From assembly GCF_032854445.1 (NCBI RefSeq), contig NC_088295.1:55407249-55471248 (forward strand): 64,000 bases of DNA, written 5' to 3'. A program made the position numbers and the translations under genes. This DNA is from Liolophura sinensis. Taxonomy: Eukaryota > Mollusca > Polyplacophora > Chitonida > Chitonidae. The notes beneath the pieces were generated by a model. It did not search any database. It had not been told where the DNA came from and was given only the letters and a program-made list of their open reading frames with translations. Shown one piece after another: positions 60,317-64,000 of this stretch (positions within the stretch are counted from its first letter, which is position 1; the number at the start of each line of letters is the position of its first letter).

Positions 60317-60876
60317 CTGAAACATACAAATAGCAAATTTACAAGATTAGCATAATCGGCACAAAAAGCACTACCACACTTTTAACTCACATATATAAAT
60401 ATTGATCAATTTCACGGCAAAATGGTGAATTTTTTCATTTTATTTAGTATTGACTGTTCCATAACATAAGATTGTTTCCTCTATATGCTTGCAAGCACCA
60501 TGAGCAATTACAACAACACAAATCTGTCATGGATCTAGATCATGGAAACTGAAGATCATATCAGTGTCAACTCCACAGTAGATGCTCTGGCCCCTGTATC
60601 ATGAAGCAATCTTAGACTTATGGCAAAATCTCAAAGTGCTTTAAAATTGTTATTTTTGATATAACAGGGTCAAAATATTATTCAACAACGTAAATTCTGT
60701 GTAAGTTATTGTACAACAAATTTTGGCTAAAATAATTGGGTTATTTTGGAACATACCAAAATTACTGATTAAAACTGAAGTCCAATATGGCTTTATGATT
60801 CAAGGGCCGGACATTTAGTACTGAATAGTTTTACTATAGTTCACAGCATCTGTGAATGGGTCCATTCTTCCCTTAC

Positions 60877-60995
60877 CTCTTCTTGGCTTCACATTGTACA
60901 GTGATGTTGTCCAGGGCCAGTGGCTTCTCCGCCTGCCCGTGTAGCATGAAGACATGATCTGTCATGTCATCTGTGTTTGTCAGTATGGCCTTACC
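60877..60995 (-). CDS. CFAP47: CFAP47 visible exon 3
   Basis: 119 bp, acceptor tatag, donor AG|gtaagg. GKAILTNTDDMTDHVFMLHGQAEKPLALDNITVQCEAKK fits the end of one ASH domain (x-L-x-G-x-A-E-K-P-L-A) and the link to the next. Confidence 0.91.
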
Positions 60996-61065
60996 CTATA
61001 TAAACAACCATGAAAGTCATGAATTATGCTGTGATTGGACGCTAATGGGTGCAGCATTTTATTCA

Positions 61066-61250
61066 CTATATTCATGTGTTCTACACTATATTCAAGAATT
61101 TCTCATTTGTATAAGGGGGGCACAAATGGTGTCTCAAGTAAACCACTGACTATTGCCATGTATCTGACAACCCTTCTGATTTAAAGCCGCAGCCGGAACG
61201 ACTAGAGCTGGATTTGAACACACAAGCTCACTGGCCAAGGGCCTGACACT
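61066..61250 (-). mobile_element. SINE copy, very degenerate
   Basis: tctacactatattcaagaatttctcatttgtataagg and, further right, gccgcagccggaacgactagagctggatttgaacacac resemble the body and box B region of the local SINE. In a CFAP47 intron. Confidence 0.5.
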
Positions 61251-61423
61251 TGCAGTGAACCAGTGCTTAGTATTAAACTTTAAAACTTTTTCCACTATGA
61301 AAAAACATATGCTAACATGTGACTGAATGTGTTGAGGTTTTAAGATATGTGCAGATTTATCTCATTCAAAGTTGCTTTAGTTTTCCTAAGGCTTTACAAA
61401 TAAAGCAATCCACTTTTGCTTAC

Positions 61424-61567
61424 AGTAATTTCTGCCTCGTAGGATGGTTTAAAGACGAGAGGGTAGTTGGTGGTCTGCCCTGCCTTAGCCAGCAGTTTGG
61501 CTGGCCCGGAGAATCCCTCTCCTTCTATGGTGGCCTGCATGTGCCAGTCATGCTTCGTTGAGTTTAT
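61424..61567 (-). CDS. CFAP47: CFAP47 visible exon 2
   Basis: 48 codons, phase 0 on both sides, acceptor ttgcag, donor ACT|gtaagc. WHMQATIEGEGFSGPAKL, then AKAGQTTNYPLVFKPSYEAEIT, is a clear MSP/ASH repeat (G-E-G-x-x-G-x...Y-x-L-x-F-x-P). Confidence 0.94.
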
Positions 61568-61689
61568 CTGCAAGGTAACATAGCATACCAGGTCCATTTA
61601 AGACTGACTTTTAAACAGACAATTACAATCATGGATAGCTATTTGTGTGAAATAATACTCAGAGATGGGTTTATCTTTCTCATTAATCT

Positions 61690-61910
61690 TTATTTTATTT
61701 GATTGTTGTTTAACATCGAATACTTAAGAGGAAACCACCGACATTTGGCAAGTTAATGATGAGCTTTCCAAAGTGATGTACAGATGTACGTGATGTGCAG
61801 ATATATTGACACCATACTTGTGGAAGACAAGTTGTACACACCAAATGTTAAGCTTCTTAAATGGCCACACAAGTGTCACAGACCCCACAAACAGTGAGAG
61901 CTGGAAATTC
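61690..61910. repeat. Dispersed repeat family Y, copy 2
   Basis: gattgttgtttaacatcgaatactt, ggcaagttaatgatgagctttccaaagtgatg, atatattgacaccatacttg and tggaagacaagttgtac align in order with copy 1 at 55045-55335. In a CFAP47 intron. Confidence 0.65.
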
Positions 61911-62262
61911 ACATATTTGTCTTAGTTTTCCCATTAACAACATTATATACATATCTAAATAGACATCACATAAAGATCAAGAAATGCAACAAAAATGATA
62001 CCAGAATTAATCTTTCCGAATTCTGCATTGTACCCTTTGTGATGCTAGATCAGAATCAAGGATAATGTTGCTGCATTATTCGAATTCCATTCTCTTACAT
62101 AAACTTCATGTGCTATAGTCAAGGATAACTTAACAGGATTTACTAATCTGTACTAGTCATTATAAACAAAACCAAAACAAAAAATAATGCATATGTAACA
62201 GGTATCTCATATTTTGGTTTTTACTTCACAAAGAGAGACAAACTGTTACAGGATATACTTAC

Positions 62263-62468
62263 AATAGGTAGGTTCTGTATGACGGAGTGATGGACAGGGG
62301 CAGAGAACTCTATCTCTGCTGTACTGCCCTCAGGGTTGACTGTACACTCCACTCTAACCACACGGATATCATCCTGGCACTTCAGCAGTATCTGACATGG
62401 ATAGTGACCCGCCTGAGTGGCCTTGAACTTGATAGGCAGGATCATGACACCATCCTCAAGGTTAATAC
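62263..62468 (-). CDS. CFAP47: CFAP47 visible exon 1 (most 5' full exon in the window)
   Basis: 206 bp, acceptor ggccag, donor ATT|gtaagt. INLEDGVMILPIKFKATQAG, then HYPCQILLKCQDDIRVVRVECTV, is a canonical MSP/ASH domain (I-L-P-I-x-F-x-A-x-x-x-G-x-Y-x-C). The first two bases complete a codon begun in an exon farther right. Confidence 0.92.
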
Positions 62469-62646
62469 CTGGCCAATGAGCAACAAGTACTTCTAACTGG
62501 TGTCGTTTAAGGCACTTTTTAAAAACTTAAAATCATAATTCCAGGTTTATGCATTCATTGTTTACAAGATGTTTGTGAATTGTAGTCATTACATAAGGTA
62601 AAGAAATACATGCCACCTACAGGGTACACATGTTACCAGTGATTGC

Positions 62647-62890
62647 GATTTATGTGATTGGTGTTTTGGCCATACGCCATACTCAACAATGTTTCACTTA
62701 TACGATGACGGACAGCAGAACCCGCGGGAAACCTGCAACCATTTGCAGGTTGCTGGCAGACCTTCACACGTGATGCTGGAGACGAAGCCATCATGAGCTG
62801 GACTTGAATTCACAGTGACCACATTGGTGAGAGGCTCCTGGGTCACTGCGCCGTGCTGGCGTGCTAACCCCCTTGATCACAGAGGCCGCC
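62647..62890 (-). mobile_element. Near full-length SINE with imperfect target-site duplication
   Basis: Minus orientation. Tail gtgattggtgttttgg, body tactcaacaatgtttcacttatacgatg and ttgcaggttgctggcagacctt, box B-like gagctggacttgaattcac, and head to cagaggccgcc. Flanks accagtgattgc (62635-62646) and accagtcactgc (62891-62902) match at 10 of 12 bases. Confidence 0.85.
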
Positions 62891-63992
62891 ACCAGTCACT
62901 GCATGCAGCTTTATACATTTTACATTGTTATGCATTTTATCTGTATACTTTAATACTATGTCTAGTATGGTGCATATTAAAGACACAGCCATACATAAGG
63001 ACCAAATTGGCTGTGTCAGATAGACAAGTCTAGAGGAAGATGAAATATTTATACAGTACCAATGAAACATTTATACAGCACCGGTAACAAACATTGGACT
63101 TGAAGTTTTGTAAGTTTAATCAATCTGTATTATGTATACTATCAGGCGATGAGCAACAATCCGGTTCCCGTTAAAACAACTGTGAACATAACATATATTA
63201 CTTATATATATATGTATGGTCATAGCCACGTATAGGATGGAACCACGAATAAAGATTTGTCCTTTCTTACAATAAGCATACATTTTACGCTTTTCTTTTT
63301 TTTTTTTCTTTTGCCTATTAAAGCCGTAGACAAGATTAATATATTAATAAAATACAGTCACAGGTTGATGAGTGGAGAAAACTGTGCTGAGACCGAGGAC
63401 CACTTTCACTCCTGAAGCCTGATTTCTTGTACAAAGTTTTCTCTTCAAATGCCACACTGTTAATGCCCAGATTTAGGCGTATGCAGAAAACCGTGAAGAG
63501 CCCAGTGAACTTGATGAATGTCTTGACACAAAGTCAGAGATAATACCTCTATTAGGCGAAGAACAAAAATTACTGTATAATATTGTGTTATCATAATATA
63601 TAGAAAATATATAGATTTTACTCATCTCTTCAGAGGAGATCATGTTAAGCTATGTAAGTACTGTAATTCTTCAACCTTTTCGCATGTTTTCAAGGTGTTT
63701 TCTTTAAGAATATTCTGAAGACATGATTCTGAGCAGACTGATAAAATTATACTTTTTGTGAAATCAATCCAACTAAAGTAATTTTATCAATTTTATCAAT
63801 TTAAATCAAATTAGAAATGTGCATAAATTGTGCTGAAAGTTGCTCTTTCATATGCGAAAACGTTGAGGAATTAGGGTATGTCACAACTTACATGCTATAT
63901 TCATGTAGCAGACAGAGAAATGGATATGACCCACTCATGCACACATAGCATAACATAGTATTCTCCCCTGAATAGATAACTAAGGCCTATAC
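62891..63992 (-). other. CFAP47 intron, right part
   Basis: Together with 62469-62646 this is the intron upstream of visible exon 1. No exon was called. T-rich and AT-rich simple sequence lies near 63190-63215 and 63296-63310. Confidence 0.55.
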
Positions 63993-64000
63993 CTGTGACA
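63993..64000 (-). CDS. CFAP47: Possible 3' edge of the next upstream CFAP47 exon (partial)
   Basis: The last bases of the window read TGTCACAG|gtatag on the minus strand, a fair donor. Ending one base into a codon, it would join visible exon 1 in frame (V-T-G-I-N-L-E). Only eight bases are visible, so this is a guess from phase alone. Confidence 0.3.

Noticed and set aside
63361-63425. Exon-like peptide on the minus strand (SGVKVVLGLSTVFSTHQPV)
   Set aside because: It has an acceptor-like cttcag and looks beta-rich, which suits CFAP47. However, no donor gives the one-base phase needed by visible exon 1, and the edge donor at 63993 does fit. A CFAP47 alignment or RNA-seq would settle it.

Overview
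This is a 64 kb window of an animal nuclear genome. Three spliced protein genes are interrupted by introns with GT/AG borders, and the non-coding DNA is AT-rich and full of tandem repeats and tRNA-derived SINEs. The window probably comes from a mollusc or related lophotrochozoan. This is an inference from the SINE type, the frequent TACATGTA/ACATGTAC motifs and the gene content; no species can be named from the sequence. There are no bacterial features, rRNA genes, CRISPR arrays or intact transposase genes.

Layout. (1) Positions 1-24971, minus strand: the 5' part of an ARID1 gene (ARID1A/B, BAF250/Osa, a subunit of the SWI/SNF chromatin remodeller). Four coding exons are visible (24204-24971, 17312-17512, 16325-16732, 14933-14983). 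The rest of the gene, including the ARID DNA-binding domain, must lie beyond position 1, so 1-14932 reads as one large intron. That intron holds a 29-copy 93-bp minisatellite (about 9025-11705), a 54-bp perfect palindrome (735-788) and a 147-bp MITE-like element (14208-14354). (2) Positions 24972-30724: an intergenic region with several SINE copies. (3) Positions 30725-46349, plus strand: a complete NOLC1/Nopp140 gene in six exons, predicted 1033 residues, encoding a nucleolar phosphoprotein with an unusually long series of acidic serine clusters. Its introns contain four minisatellites, a 96-nt hairpin, copies of a dispersed repeat and a head-only SINE. (4) Positions 46350-50609: an intergenic region between convergent genes. 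(5) Positions 50610 to the right edge, minus strand: the 3' part of CFAP47, a ciliary axoneme protein with MSP/ASH-type beta-sandwich domains. Sixteen exons join in perfect phase and give 900 C-terminal residues. Its 5' part lies beyond position 64000.

The three genes act in unrelated processes (chromatin remodelling, nucleolar ribosome/snoRNP biogenesis, ciliary central apparatus), as is normal for animal gene order. ARID1 and NOLC1 are head to head, about 5.75 kb apart between start codons. NOLC1 and CFAP47 are tail to tail, about 4.3 kb apart. All exon borders were read by hand from splice consensus, reading-frame phase and remembered family similarity; no alignment was run. I did not find a new biological system. 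The most noteworthy items are the structured repeats and the SINE copies with clear target-site duplications.
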